Part shown: piece by piece, positions 43,004 through 55,560 of the stretch
How positions within the stretch are numbered: the first letter of the stretch is position 1
Layout of the letters: every line of letters begins with the position of its first letter
Assembly: GCA_021234155.1 (NCBI GenBank)
Contig: JAJEKV010000024.1
Coordinates: 12,622,913 to 12,686,912 of the forward strand
DNA from: Isoetes taiwanensis
Lineage: Eukaryota > Streptophyta > Lycopodiopsida > Isoetales > Isoetaceae
Reading direction: 5' to 3'
DNA length: 64,000 nucleotides
The notes under the pieces: model-generated
Seen by the model: only the letters and a program-made list of their open reading frames with translations
What the model was told of the DNA's origin: nothing
Database searches by the model: none
Translations under genes and position numbers: made by a program

Positions 43004-46000
43004 CTTTTAAATCTGTTCAAACAGACTTTTACCTTTCATGGACTTTTGCAAAGACCACTTCCGGTCAATATGCAGCCTTAAGCCAAAACAGGTGTAAAAT
43101 TGACTTAAGCCTTAAAATGGTTAATATTTATAAAGTCAAAAGAAATTACACGATTCTATAACAAATGACAATTTCCCTTTGTTAATCAAATTCATTTTTC
43201 CGTTGATACATCATATTTACGTTCAAAAGAGTTCAGAATTGACTCTAGAATGACCTACGCTTGATAATAAAGTTTAGAACTTTCCTTGTCTTTTAGAATC
43301 AACAAAACAAAGCTCAGCAGACTTGTTAAAATGAGTTTCTCCACTGTCATCACTGTATCTTCAATCTTGTCATGTCTTGTAAAGCTTTTCCAATTTTAAG
43401 TAAATGGGAAAATACACATAGGAGCAAGAAATCCCGTTACCTGCAGTGAAACCAGAGGACAGTTAGCCTAAGAAGGGTAAGAGCCTAAGTCACTAACAGG
43501 TAAGCTTAGATTTCTTGGGCTTTTCGCCCTTCACCTTGGATGTAATCCTCAACATAATAGAAATATAGAAAAAAATGCTTAACTTACTCTGCCTTTAACA
43601 TATAGTTCAGAAGCAATTTTAATATTAGCATGCATGTTAATCCTCCCATCTGATATTGGCCCTGAGTGCTTTATAAACTGCCCGCAACTTATAGGCCCCG
43701 TATATGTTTATCATCATATTCTAACAACCGCCAACCTTGCTTGTAGCTAGACAAACAAGGATTAGAAATATATGTTATCCCTGGAACGAGGACCCTGAAA
43801 TCTTTATGCTCTTGATTATAGTTTAAAGGAAACCTGTAAATTTGGTCACACTGTAGCAAATTCACAATGCATCAGCTCTACTGCCCTGTAAAATTGGTTA
43901 GGCCTGCTCATATCTACACTATATAGATGCATCTGGAGAGTGGACCAGCCCAGCAAGACTGACATATCTTATGCCTTAGTTTCAAGTTACTTTAAACCTC
44001 TCTTTATCTCCCTTAACGTAAGTGCAGCAATGTATCAATGTGTAACAAAGTTTAACTGAGTGTTATACATAGTAGAGGCAGAGTAGAGCAGTAACTCAGA
44101 ATAATATCCCCATATCCCCTGAAATATGTAAGTATTAAATCTTAAGCTACAATATGCACGGACAAAATATTGCAGAGTTCAGCTTATCTTCTAATATTTC
44201 CATATTTCCAACCTGTATCTTCTTGCTAAAGGTACCAAACATTTTTGTACTGACTGAGCTTTGAATTCAAATACCACTTTGTAAGCCTACTGGATGAAAG
44301 AGCAAAGTCTGCTGTGTACGACTCTTTATTCAATTTCGGGCCAGTATTTTACAGCTAGATTCCCACCTTAAAGTTTTCATAAACTATGCCCAATGCCCTA
44401 CTGAATCTGTAGCACTCATTTGCCTGCATGGCCAGTGAGATATCTATATCTAGACTCCATAAAATATTAATCTAGTTCCTTTGCTACTCTATTCTTATCT
44501 TGAAAAGACCATTATATGCAATGGAGGACTTAAATTTGCATAGGCCTTATGGAATTACCCTCTCATAACTATCGATACCACACTAGGTTCATCCTCAATA
44601 TGTGACGTAAAGAAATGCAAGGTGCATGGATTCATGTACCATAAGTAGAATATCTGCAGAGTAGTATCTAATGGCTGACCAATTTAATATTACCATTCTC
44701 TCTTGAGCTTCTATTGGTGGCACAAGTCTCATACGGTTAAAACACTAAACAGCAGCCAGAATTCAGCGGCTATCCACTATAGACGCAACACAGTAGAAGA
44801 TAAATATTCTCGGCTACAATAAATTTCTACATTCCAATGCGAAAATCTATTTGTAATTTAGCCACCCCAGATCATTCAGGTATATAATCTACTAGCCATT
44901 AGCCAGTGCCCTTAATCTAGTGATAGAAATCATAAGCTTACTGTAAACGATGCAACAAAGGCTAACCCTCTTGATCCACTTCCATTCTATAGAGGTCTAC
45001 CCACAACATTTATTGAATAAATGTAAACTGAATTCATGCATCTGTATTACATTATTGTAGCTTTTATTTGGAATCTATTCTTCCAAACCTGATTAGCTCG
45101 ATTCTTGTTGCAGTGTTCTTGTATAGTCTCATTGATCATAACTCCATGACTTTCTTGTATATCCACTGTAGTATCATATGTATGCCCAAGACTGCTGCAT
45201 TTCGCATTAACAGTGCACCCATAAACCTCTGGCATACTAGAAGCAGGAAACCTGTAGCAAATAGATGCATCCTCACAGCATTTATTACGTGTGTTCAAAG
45301 GAGATCTTAGATGAACACATTTCATCCTAGGCTATATACAATGTTTCACATGCACCTCCCTTATTGTAGATCTGCAGATGATCTAACTGATGATTCTAAC
45401 TTCATGATTCTAACTGATGCAGATGCAGTTCCATGGCTATACATATTAAGACAAAAGCCTAAAGAAATCTGATCTTCAAGATTATTCAGGAAAATTCACT
45501 AGCCCAATGCATGAATCAATCTATACTAAGTCTAGCAAATAATTTTCAAGCAAATTTACAAAGAACTTATAAACCATCTTCCATAGTCAGATCTATGACT
45601 GTCTAAACTCAAAATTGAAAAAAATGTCTCAAACCTTAAGAGTTCGTTGGAGATAGAAATATTTCTCCATGGTTTCCATTCTGGTGCTGCCTCCAGCTTG
45701 CTCCATGCATGTATCAGATTGTTCGACTAATTTCACACCAGAGCTTGCTCCACCAGGGATCTATCTGACCAATGGCTTCAATCTCGAAACAGACTATGGC
45801 ATATCCAAATTTAAATTCAACTACTTGCTGGCAAGGCTGAATGCATTTCTGCGTTTCCAAAGACCTTTTATTATCACAATACCTCAATAGCTGCAGATAT
45901 ATTAACCTTCCTCAATACCACAGAAGATGGATCTGCAATTTATTCAGAATTATTCTGGGCGTTTCTACCTCACTCCTTGTAGCTAAGTTTAGATCTCCAT

Positions 46001-46630
46001 TCTTGCATCCCATAATGACGGAAAAGCAAAAAATAGCCGCCAGGCAAGGAAATGCTAAGACTGCACATCCGGAAAGGTCACTAGAGCTCGTCCATTGCCG
46101 ATATTTGAGCATTTTCTTGTCCATTGCCAATATTTGAGCATTTTCCTATGTACTGCCACTGCCAAAACCCTAAATCACGAAATACAAATTATTGTTTACC
46201 ATGTATAATGCATCTATATTTCCATATAGCAGCATGATTTGGTGAAAACTATTCCGGATGGTTATACCAGCTTCTTGGTCGAAACCCTAATTCAAAATAT
46301 CCAAGAACATTATTTTCATAACCATGGTCATTTTAAAAAAAAAACTATTCCCCACGACATTGTACATTTAAAATTGGCTTTATTCCAAGTTGAACCATTG
46401 CACTAGGTTTCAGTTTCTTATCCCTTCCAACCCTTAAAGGTCTTGAACAACAAGCCTCAGAGAGTTTCTGCTATCAGTTTCAAGTTCGCCATGAAATTCA
46501 AGTGTATCCATCTCTTTGGAACCATTGACTGCAAAATGAGCATATAAGTACATTTGCAAGTTACATGTATTTCTCTGTTCATATACATGTATGGAAGTGT
46601 AACTGGATTCCACATTATTCATAATAAAAA
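43004..46630. repeat. 3.6-kb direct duplication, copy A
   Basis: Matches 48691-50523 plus 52833-54605 nearly base for base, starting CTTTTAAATCTGTTCAAAC and ending at an A-rich tract. Copy A has a 51-base segment near 44213-44264 that is missing from copy B and lacks about 36 bases present in B near 52960-52995. Both copies start and end at A-tracts. I see no gene; the open frames that appear in both copies merely reflect DNA identity. Confidence 0.92.
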
Positions 46631-46685
46631 AAGCATGCCTCCTACCGTAGGTCGGGGTGGGCAAAAGTCATACATAGAGTTAGCA

Positions 46686-48288
46686 ACAAGGAGAGTAGGA
46701 CCATCTGCAAAGACAAAGCTTCTAGGAGTCCCCTTTGGTTTAGATATTGACATGAATGAAGCATGGGATGAAATTATCTTAAATTTACAAAGGCAACTGA
46801 TTTGGTGGAGAGGTTCAAAGTTATCCTTGGCAGGTAGAATTCAAGTAGCTAAGTCAGTATTGAACAATACACATATTTATTTGGTTTCGGTTCTATTGGC
46901 TCCAGCTTCTAAGTTTGCAGAGATAAAAAAGATTGTAAGAGATTTTGTCTGGTGTACCGATCAAGGAGGCACTGTGAAGGTGGCGTGGAAGAAATGTATG
47001 TTGTTTAAACAACAAGGAGGTCTTGGTATGTTGGATCTTTCTTTACAGGGTAAGGTCTTAGCTTCTAGGCTATTGTTCAGTTTGTTGAAAGATGATTGTG
47101 CATCACCAGGTATGAAGTTACTTAAACAATCAGTAAAGAAGTGTATGGTTTTTCATAAGCGAGGTGTGAGAATTGAGCTCCCTTGGGCATTGTTATATCC
47201 ATTGAAAGCTTCTTCACATGCCTCTCCAAGATGAAAGGCTTGCTTGGCCCGGAAGGTAGTCCAAAGCCAGTGATTACATTTGATTGGGAAGCTTGTCTCC
47301 AGGCATCTTCCCCCTTTCTGTGGTTGCCTTTGTATACTCATGGACAACTACACCCAGTTGTCGAATTTATGCATGCGCATTCCCAAGAGAGGTGGAGGAG
47401 AGCAGGTATTATTTCTATTGAACAGTGGTATTTTGGTATTGACATTGCTCCTTGGCAATGGTTTCAGGAGACATATGGGTTGTTGGATAAAGATATCGGA
47501 TATGGGCTTATGTAGTAAGTGCTCTTCCTCTAATTAAGAAGGTGGGTAACAAGAGATCTTTGGAACTTTGTTCAAGGTATTAAAGAAGGCAAGAAGCTAG
47601 TCGGTTCATGCTACTGATTGCTTACCTCCTCAAATACTTTATCACCTTCTCGAAAATGGCACTTACGGACTTTGCCTTCTCAATGGCAATCCATCCGAAC
47701 CTTGTTTGGTCTAAATATAATCCTCCAAAGGTAAATGTTCTACTTTGGCAGGTGATTCATCGCTCTTTGAGAGTTAATGAGATGGTTCATCGCTTTAAGC
47801 CGGGAGTAAGCCCACTTTGCCCAATGTGTGAGCGGTGCATTGAAACATTGGAGCACTGTTTATATTTGTGTGCAGAGCTGAGTAGTCTTAGGTCCTGGGT
47901 GCATTCTCTTTTTGGAGTATCTTTGGATAGTCAGCACTTTCTTTTGGGTATTTATCCAAATCAGTGGACTGCTTCTAAAAGGATTGCATTTCACATGGCA
48001 AAGTCTTGGCTAATATGGAGTGTATGGAAGCGAAGACGAAGAAAGGTCTTTTATGATAAGCGTATTTCTTCTCAGGTGGTGCTTCAAGAAATTCGTAAGA
48101 AGTTGTATAATTGCTTTCAGATCTCCAATTGGCCTGATCGTATTAAAATTCCAATATGGAGTGATCATCTAAAAGTGATTGATGCTTCAGGGACATTTCT
48201 TACTTCTGGAAGTACTTTGTAATATTTTGAGTGTATAATATGAAGTAAATCACGTTCTTCAAAAAAAAAAAACAAGGAGAGTAGGACC
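46686..48288 (+). mobile_element. 5'-truncated LINE with 17-bp target duplication
   Basis: ACAAGGAGAGTAGGACC occurs at 46686-46702 and again at 48272-48288, directly after an 11-base poly(A) (48261-48271). Between them is the 3' third of a LINE ORF2: RT C-terminus (KLLGVPFGLDIDMNEAWDE, WWRGSKLSLAGRIQVAKSVL, DFVWCTDQGGTVKVAWKKC), then a zinc-binding zf-RVT region (LVWSKYNPPKVNVLLWQVIH, CPMCERCIETLEHCLYLC) and a stop at 48222. Frameshifts near 47200 and 47550 break it. The duplication and tail show classic target-primed insertion of a truncated copy. Confidence 0.93.
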
Positions 48289-48690
48289 TTGTTGCCAAAG
48301 CCCTACCCTACCTATATTGCCTAATTAACTCTTATTGCAAGTATTTATTTCTCTTTTAAGAGAGCCAAATGGCAAACAGAATGACCCTAGTCTGGACCAA
48401 TGCCAAATGACTAGTTTAAAAGAGCCAGAACTCATTCTACAATCCAATTTGTGTAAAAATTATAATTTCAAAAACAAATGTCATGTTACCTTTATTTCTG
48501 AATGGATTTCCTTATGTCTGCAGCAAGCCAAGAGTGAAAATCAGCTTAGAAAGAATTATAATTTCCATTTCCAACCTATGCCAATCCCTATAAATATCCA
48601 ATAAGTATTAGTAAGAAATTATATACACCTGCATTCTAACCATTTTAAGGTCCCTAGTATAACTAGGGAACTGAGTTAATGAAAAAAAAC
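48289..48690. other. spacer between LINE and duplication copy B
   Basis: Continuation of the pre-LINE sequence. No gene recognised. Confidence 0.5.
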
Positions 48691-50534
48691 CTTTTAAATC
48701 TGTTCAAACAGACTTTTACCTTTCATGGACTTTTGCAAAGACCACTTCCGGTCAATATGCAGCCCTAAGCCAAAACAGGTGTAAAATTGACTTAAGCCTT
48801 AAAATGGTTAATATTTATAAAGTCAAAAGAAATTACACGATTCTATAACAATTGACAATTTCCCTTTGTTAATCAAATTCATTTTTCCGTTGATACATCA
48901 TATTTACGTTCAAAAGAGTTCAAGATTGACTCTAGAATAACCTACGCTTGATAATAAAGTTTAGAACTTTCCTTGTCTTTTAGAATCAACAAAACAAAGC
49001 TCAGCAGACTTGTTAAAATGAGTTTCTCCACTGTCATCACTGTATCTTCAATCTTGTCATGTCTTGTAAAGCTTTTCCAATTTTAAGTAAATGGGAAAAC
49101 ACACATAGGAGCAAGAAATCCCGTTACCTGCAGTGAAACCAGAGGACAGTTAGCCTAAGAAGGGTAAGAGCCTAAGTCACTAACAGGTAAGCTTAGATTT
49201 CTTGGGCTTTTCGCCCTTCACCTTGGATGTAATCCTCAACATAATAGAAATATAGCAAAGAATGCTTAACTTACTCTGCCTTTAACATATAGTTCAGAAG
49301 CAATTTTAATATTAGCATGCATGTTAATCCTCCCATCTGATATTGGCCCTGAGTGCTTTATAAACTGCCCGCAACTTATAGGCCCCGTATATATTTATCA
49401 TCATATTCTAACAACCGCCAACCTTGCTTGTAGCTAGACAAACAAGGATTAGAAATATATGTTATCCATGGAACGAGGACCCTGAAATCTTTATGCTCTT
49501 GATTATAGTTTAAAGGAAACCTGTAAATTTGGTCACACTGTAGCAAATTCACAATGCATCAGCTCTACTGCCCTGTAAAATTGGTTAGGCCTGCTCATAT
49601 CTACACTATATAGATGCATCTGGAGAGGGGACCAGCCCAGCAAGACTGACATATCTTATGCCTTAGTTTCAAGTTACTTTAAACCTCTCTTTATCTCCCT
49701 TAACGTAAATGCAGCAATGTATCAATGTGTAACAAAGTTTAACAGAGTGTTATACATAGAGGAGGCAGAGTAGAGCAGTAACTCAGAATAATATCCCCAT
49801 ATCCCCTGAAATATGTAAGTATTAAATCTTAAGCTACAATATGCACGGACAAAATATTGCAGAGTTCAACTTATCTTCTAATATTTCCATATTTCCAACT
49901 TTGAATTCAAATACCACTTTGTAAGCCTACTGGATGAAAGAGCAAAGTCTGTTGTGTATGACTCTTTATTCAATTTTGGGCCAGTATTTTACAGCTAGAT
50001 TCCCACCTTAAAGTTTTCATAAACTATGCCCAATGCCCTACTGAATCTGTAGCACTCATTTGCCTGCATGGCCAGTAAGATATCTATATCTAGACTCCAT
50101 AAAATATTAATCTATTTCCTTTGCTACTCTATTCTTATCTTGAAAAGACCATTATATGCAATGGAGGACTTAAATTTGCATAGGCCTTATGGAATTACCC
50201 TCTCATAACTATCGATACCACAGTAGGTTCATCCTCAATATGTGACGTAAAGAAATGCAAGGTGCATGGATTCATGTACCATAAGTAGAATATCTGCAGA
50301 GTAGTATCTAATGGCTGATCAATTTAATATTACCATTCTCTCTTGAGCTTCTATTGGTGGCACAAGTCTCATACGGTTAAAACACTAAACAGCAGCCAGA
50401 ATTCAGCGGCTATCCACTATAGATGCAACACAGTAGAAGATAAATATTCTCGGCTACAATAAATTTCTACATTCCAATGCAAAAATCTATTTGTAATTTA
50501 GCCACCCCAGATCATTCAGGTATAGAAAAACAAA

Positions 50535-50920
50535 AACCATTACATTACACGCCTTTATATTAAATCCCCCTTCAAACCCCCTTTGGTTTGGGTGCATATT
50601 CACACGGGGGGTGACTCCGGGCAACGAGAGCTGTTGGATAGGCATATTCACCCCTTATTCCTTAATCTACACCGTACACAAAGTTCCTCATTTGTGGGGT
50701 ATAGATGTATAGAATTTGCTATACTGTATAACAAGATTCGCAAAATACTATAAGATTTGAGATAATATACTATATGGTGTTGATTTTGTACATACAAAAC
50801 ATAATTATAAGGGCTCTCGTTGCCCTACGTCACCCCCCGTGTGAATATGCACCCAAACCAATGGGGGTTTGAAGGGGGATTTAATATAAAGGCGTGTAAT
50901 GTAATGGTTTTTGTTATAGG
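50535..50920. repeat. long inverted repeat in X2
   Basis: About 90-base arms (50535-50630 and 50815-50915) start from AAAACCATTACATTACACGC and include GGTTTGGGTGCATATTCACAC. They surround a ~185-base centre. X1 has only one such arm, so X2 has gained a flipped copy of its 3' end. Confidence 0.85.
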
Positions 50921-51262
50921 TTAAAAAATTGTTTTGCCCCTTCGGGGCTAGAAACAAACAATGTGACTTCACATTTGGAATAAAAGAAACAAATTGAGCA
51001 AAATGATGCAAATATGGGGTTTTTATTGGTCACAACATCCTCTTCGCTAATGTTTGAGTTCAATTACCAAATAGCTCAAATGGAGTTTTAAATCCAAGTT
51101 GCAACTTGCAAACCTTTTACAGCAACCCTTTTACCAGACCTGTTCTAAATATGATACACAAAATGCCACCAATAGACATGTCCTTAATGGGATCTCCTTG
51201 ACTTCATTTTGTACATCCACTTTGATGCCTGCAACAAGTATAAACCCTGTCACACATGAAAG

Positions 51263-51571
51263 TCAACAAGAATTGGCACTTGAAAAACAACTTGCCCCAA
51301 TTGTTTTAGTAAAGGAGTGAGAACCATTGTCTGATATATACTGCACTATAGCAGACCTAGCTTCTGGGCTTACAGCCCTTAACAAATGCTCACGAGAACT
51401 GTGAGGATCTGAGTCGCGCCGTGGCTTGCACAGGAGATAGTTTCTGACATATACTTCATATACATAAGCTGCGCCTCGAAATTGAGGCAATACAAGCCAG
51501 CAAGTAAACATTAGCTTCGCCACATAATAGAATGGCATAGTCAAGAACATGGCAGAGGAAATAACGGATGT
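51263..51571 (-). pseudogene. HVA22/REEP (TB2/DP1)-like exon inside X2
   Basis: Minus strand. TTGTTTTCAG at 51572-51581 is a good 3' splice site. The exon gives MPFYYVAKLMFTCWLVLPQF then RGAAYVYEVYVRNYL, the hallmark membrane hairpin of the HVA22/DP1/REEP family, which shapes endoplasmic-reticulum membrane. Further on, RSAIVQYISDNGSHSFTKTI matches the conserved helix after it. A stop follows at 51263. The intron edge shows that genomic DNA, not mRNA, was captured. The N-terminal half of the family is not seen, so it is a fragment. Confidence 0.78.
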
Positions 51572-54500
51572 CTGAAAACAAGTGAGCATAAGCCATGCCC
51601 CCATTTTCCTTTCTGTGCCATCCCCAGGGCAAGGCGAGCACTCTGGATCTGGATCTAGCTTTTCCCTTGCTAATTTTGAAGCATCTGGACTGCTTTTACA
51701 TATTCACTGAAGGAGGATAGACAATATACAACAGCCGAGGTATCACCAAGAGGGAAATAAAACCTGGAACAAAGGCAGCAACAGCCCAATCTGTCTAAGA
51801 TATTGTCTGGCATATTGCTACCGCAGCAAGGTTAACGCTCAATGGATTGGCAGCCATTGCAGTCAAGAACATGGCAGACGAACATCTGTACTTGAACATG
51901 CTGTACTTGAACATGCCATGATTATTTCTTTTTCCTGCTGCTGAATCTACAGAAAAAAGGATGGAGCACAGAAAAACATTCAGTTGTTTCTTCAGCCATA
52001 CCCTGCTATCGGATCTATAGAGGAATCAATCACCATCTATTTTTTGCCACCTCCTCTGTTCATTGCCCGCTTGCTACAGAAAGAATGTCTGAAGATGTTG
52101 CAGATAATGCTTCTTGAATATTTCGAAAGAGCCAGCAAGAAGCCAGCCCTCCATTGCTATAAAATATATGCCAATCTTGTGCCCCGCCATGTTGTTTTAC
52201 TGTTACAGATTGGAACTGGCCCTGCCCTCTGCTCTATAAAAAACAAAAAGGGAAGAATGCCATCCGTCCTCATCCATCTGCAAAAAAACTCTGCTTCTAC
52301 CATCTGCTTGCCATCTGTACTGCCGAATCTGCATAAGAAGGAAAAAGGAGGGCCAACAGGAAAGAAGAAGAGGAAAGAAGATGTCGCTTGATCCGCCATA
52401 GCTTGCCGCTGCCGCCCTAAAGAAAGAAAAGTTTTTTGCCTTTTCTTTCAAAAAACAACAAAAAACTTCGAAAGAAATGCTTTGGCGTCGGAATGCCATG
52501 GAAACTTTGAATAGTATATGGCACAAACTACTGAAGCAAGCATCCAGCCGCATCATCCTCTGCACTAAAGCACTAACGCTTCCACTCCAAATCTGTTTCC
52601 ACGAGGCTTGCATGTTCAGCCCCTAAAATAAAAAAAGGGCTTTTGTTGTGAGCCCTTGGATGTTGGACCATTGGAAAAAAAAAAAAAAGCTAAATCAACG
52701 ACTAAGAAATGGTGCACTCTAGATGTACGCATTAGTACATCCATTCGAATACGCCATGAAATCTTAGGAAAACCTTTGTGAAAAGCGTACAAAAACACAA
52801 AGAAAACCCCCTGTTATTATGCTACATATTCTACTAGCCATTAGCCAGTGCCCTTAATCTCGTGATAGAAATCATAAGCTTACCCTCACAAAGGCTAACC
52901 CTCTTGATCCACTTCCATTCTATAGAGGTCTACCCACAGCATTTATTGAATAAATGTAAAATATCCTACTGGATCGTATGTTTCATGCATTTTAAACTGA
53001 ATTCATGCATCTGTATTACATTATTGTAGCTTTTATTTGGAATCTATTCTTCCAAACCTGATTAGCTCGATTCTTGTTGCAGTGTTCTTGTATAGTCTCA
53101 CTGATCATAACTCCATGACTTTCTTGTATATCCACTGCAATATCATATGTATGCCCAAGACTGCTGCATTTCGCATTAACAGTGCACCCATAAACCTCTG
53201 GCATACTAGAAGCAGGAAACCTGTAGCAAATAGATGCATCCTCACAGCATTTATTACGTGTGTTCAAAGGAGATCTTAGATGAACACATTTCATTCTAGG
53301 CTATATACAATGTTTCACATGCACCTCCCTTATTGTAGATCTGCAGATGATCTAACTGATGATTCTAACTTCATGATTCTAACTGATGCAGATGCAGTTC
53401 CATGGCTATACATATTAAGACAAAAGCCTAAAGAAATCTGATCTTCAAGATTATTCAGGAAAATTCACTAGCCCAATGCATGAATCAATCTATACTAAGT
53501 CTAGCAAATAATTTTTAAGCAAATTTACAAAGAACTTATAAACCATCTTCCATAGTCAGATCTATGACTGTCTAAACTCGAAATTGAAAAAAATGCCTCA
53601 AACCTTAAGGGTTCGTTGGAGATAGAAATATTTCTCCATGGCTTCCATTCTGGTGCTGCCTCCAGCTTGCTCCATGCATGTATCAGATTGCTCAACTAAT
53701 TTCACACCAGAGCTTGCTCCACCAGGGATCTATCTGACCAATGGCTTCAATCTCGAAACAGACTATGGCATATCCAAATTTAAATTCAACTACTTGCTGG
53801 CAAGGCTGAATGCATTTCTGCGTTTCCAAAGACCTTTTATTATCACAATACCTCAATAGCTGCAGATATATTAACCTTCCTCAATACCACAGAAGATGGA
53901 TCTGCAATTTATTCAGAATTATTCTGGGCGTTTCTACCTCACTCCTTGTAGCTAAGTTTAGATCTCCATTCTTGCATCCCATAATGACGGAAAAGCAAAA
54001 AATAGCCGCCAGGCAAGGAAATGCTAAGACTGCACATCCGGAAAGGTCACTAGAGCTCATCTATTGCCGATATTTGAGCATTTTCTTGTCCATTGCCAAT
54101 ATTTGAGCATTTTCCTATGTACTGCCACTGCCAAAACCCTAAATCACGAAATACAAAATATTGTTTACCATGTATAATGCATCTATATTTCCATATAGTA
54201 GCATGATTTGGTGAAAAGTATTCCGGATGGTTATACCAGCTTCTTGGTCGAAACCCTAATTCAAAATATCCAAGAACATTATTTTCATAACCATGGTCAT
54301 TTAAAAAAAAAAACTGCCATGTCATTCCCCACGACATTGTACATTTAAAATTGGCTTTATTCCAAGTTGAACCATTGCATTAGGTTTCAGTTTCTTATCC
54401 TTTCCAACTCTTAAAGGTCTTGAACAACAAGCCCCAGAGAGTTTCTTCTATCAGTTTCAAGTTCGCCATGAAATTCAAGTGTATCCATCTCTTTGGAACC

Positions 54501-54673
54501 ATTGACTGTAAAATGAGCATATAAGTACATTTGCAAGTTACATGTATTTCTCTGTTCATATACATGTACGGAAGTGTAACTGGATTCCAGATTATTCATA
54601 ATAAAAAAAAAAAAAAAAAAAAAAAACCCTTCATAGGCCTCTTGGCTAATAGATGTACATATTAAATTTTCTC

Positions 54674-55560
54674 TCAGATACTTGTAAAAGAATTTGCAAT
54701 CTTGCTAGCATCAGTTGCCACTAACTTATCCTTCACTGGATCTGGAAATGTTAAGACTGGGGCAGTCGTTAAAGTTTCCTTCAATGTCTCAAATGCTGGA
54801 TGAGCCTTCTTTTGCCAATGACTCGCCCAATCTTTTATCTTCTTAGCTTTGGTGAGGTTCGTTAGCGGTGCTGCTACCTTTGTAAAGTTTCTGACGAACT
54901 TTCTGTAATACTCTCCTTCTGTTGTGATTACATGCCCCAAGTACTCTACTCTTTCGGTGGCAAAGTGACACTTGGATAACTTCGCATAAAGTTGATGCCT
55001 TCTCAACTTTTCAAGTACCTGCCTCAAGTGTTGGGCATGCTCCTCCAATGATTTGTTGTAGACTAAAATGTCATCAAAGAAAACTATGATGAACATGTCT
55101 AGAAACTCATGAAAAATGTCGTTCATGAATCTCATGAATGTTGCTGGGGCATTGGACAACCCAAATCACTGTGAACTCGTAGTGGCCATATCTCGTCCTG
55201 AATGCAGTCTTATGAATGTCTTCTTCCTTGATCCTGATCTGATGGTAGCCTGACCTCAAGTTTATCTTGGAGAAAACTTTTGCTCCTTGCAGCTGATCCA
55301 TCAAATCATCTGATCGGGGCAGCATATACTTGTTCTTGATGGTGTGTTTGTTCAATTGACGATAGTTAATGCACATTCTGAGACTTCCATCTTTCTTCTT
55401 GACAAATGGGATTGGCGCCTCGAAGGGGAGACAATAGGTCTTAGAAACCCTAGGTCTAGCAACTCTTGCAATTGCTTGTTTAATTCTGTCAACTTCTGAG
55501 GTGACATTTTGTAAGATGCCTTACTTGCGGGCTTGGTCCCTGGTTCAAGTGCTATTATTT
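54674..55560 (-). pseudogene. Ty3 reverse transcriptase fragment
   Basis: Minus strand. [40 protein letters not shown] and [12 protein letters not shown] are followed by a frameshift near 55155. Then come [20 protein letters not shown] and the catalytic IVFFDDILVYNKS. The next motifs are KLSKCHFATERVEYLGHVIT and the start of the connection to RNase H (PVLTFPDPVKDKLVATDAS). It ends at a stop where RNase H should begin. Confidence 0.88.

Larger units (their letters stand above)
50524..52832 (-). mobile_element. inserted element X2 (relative of X1) with captured HVA22-like exon
   Basis: The right end (52640-52829, read on the minus strand) matches the start of X1 at 1651. The left part (50545-50785) matches the end of X1, but in the opposite relative orientation, and is flanked by a ~90-base inverted repeat. 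The interior between 50940 and 52620 is unlike X1 and carries a host-type exon. A precise empty site exists in copy A of the duplication. No transposase is visible. Shared ends with different contents are typical of gene-capturing non-autonomous elements. Confidence 0.75.
48691..54605. repeat. 3.6-kb direct duplication, copy B, split by insertion X2
   Basis: 48691-50523 matches the first half of copy A and 52833-54605 the second half. Copy A preserves the empty site CAGGTATATAATCTACTAGC; in B the sequence after CAGGTATA is separated from TCTACTAGCC by 2.3 kb. B ends at a longer A-tract (54601-54626) just before the Ty3 relic. Confidence 0.92.

Noticed and set aside
45047-45325. Minus-strand open frame repeated almost identically at 53016-53294
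   Set aside because: Its conservation is fully explained by the 3.6-kb DNA duplication. It has no domain pattern, and the opposite strand is equally open in both copies.
45841-46137. 98-codon plus-strand frame, also present at 53810-54106
   Set aside because: Same explanation; the matching frames simply reflect duplicated DNA.
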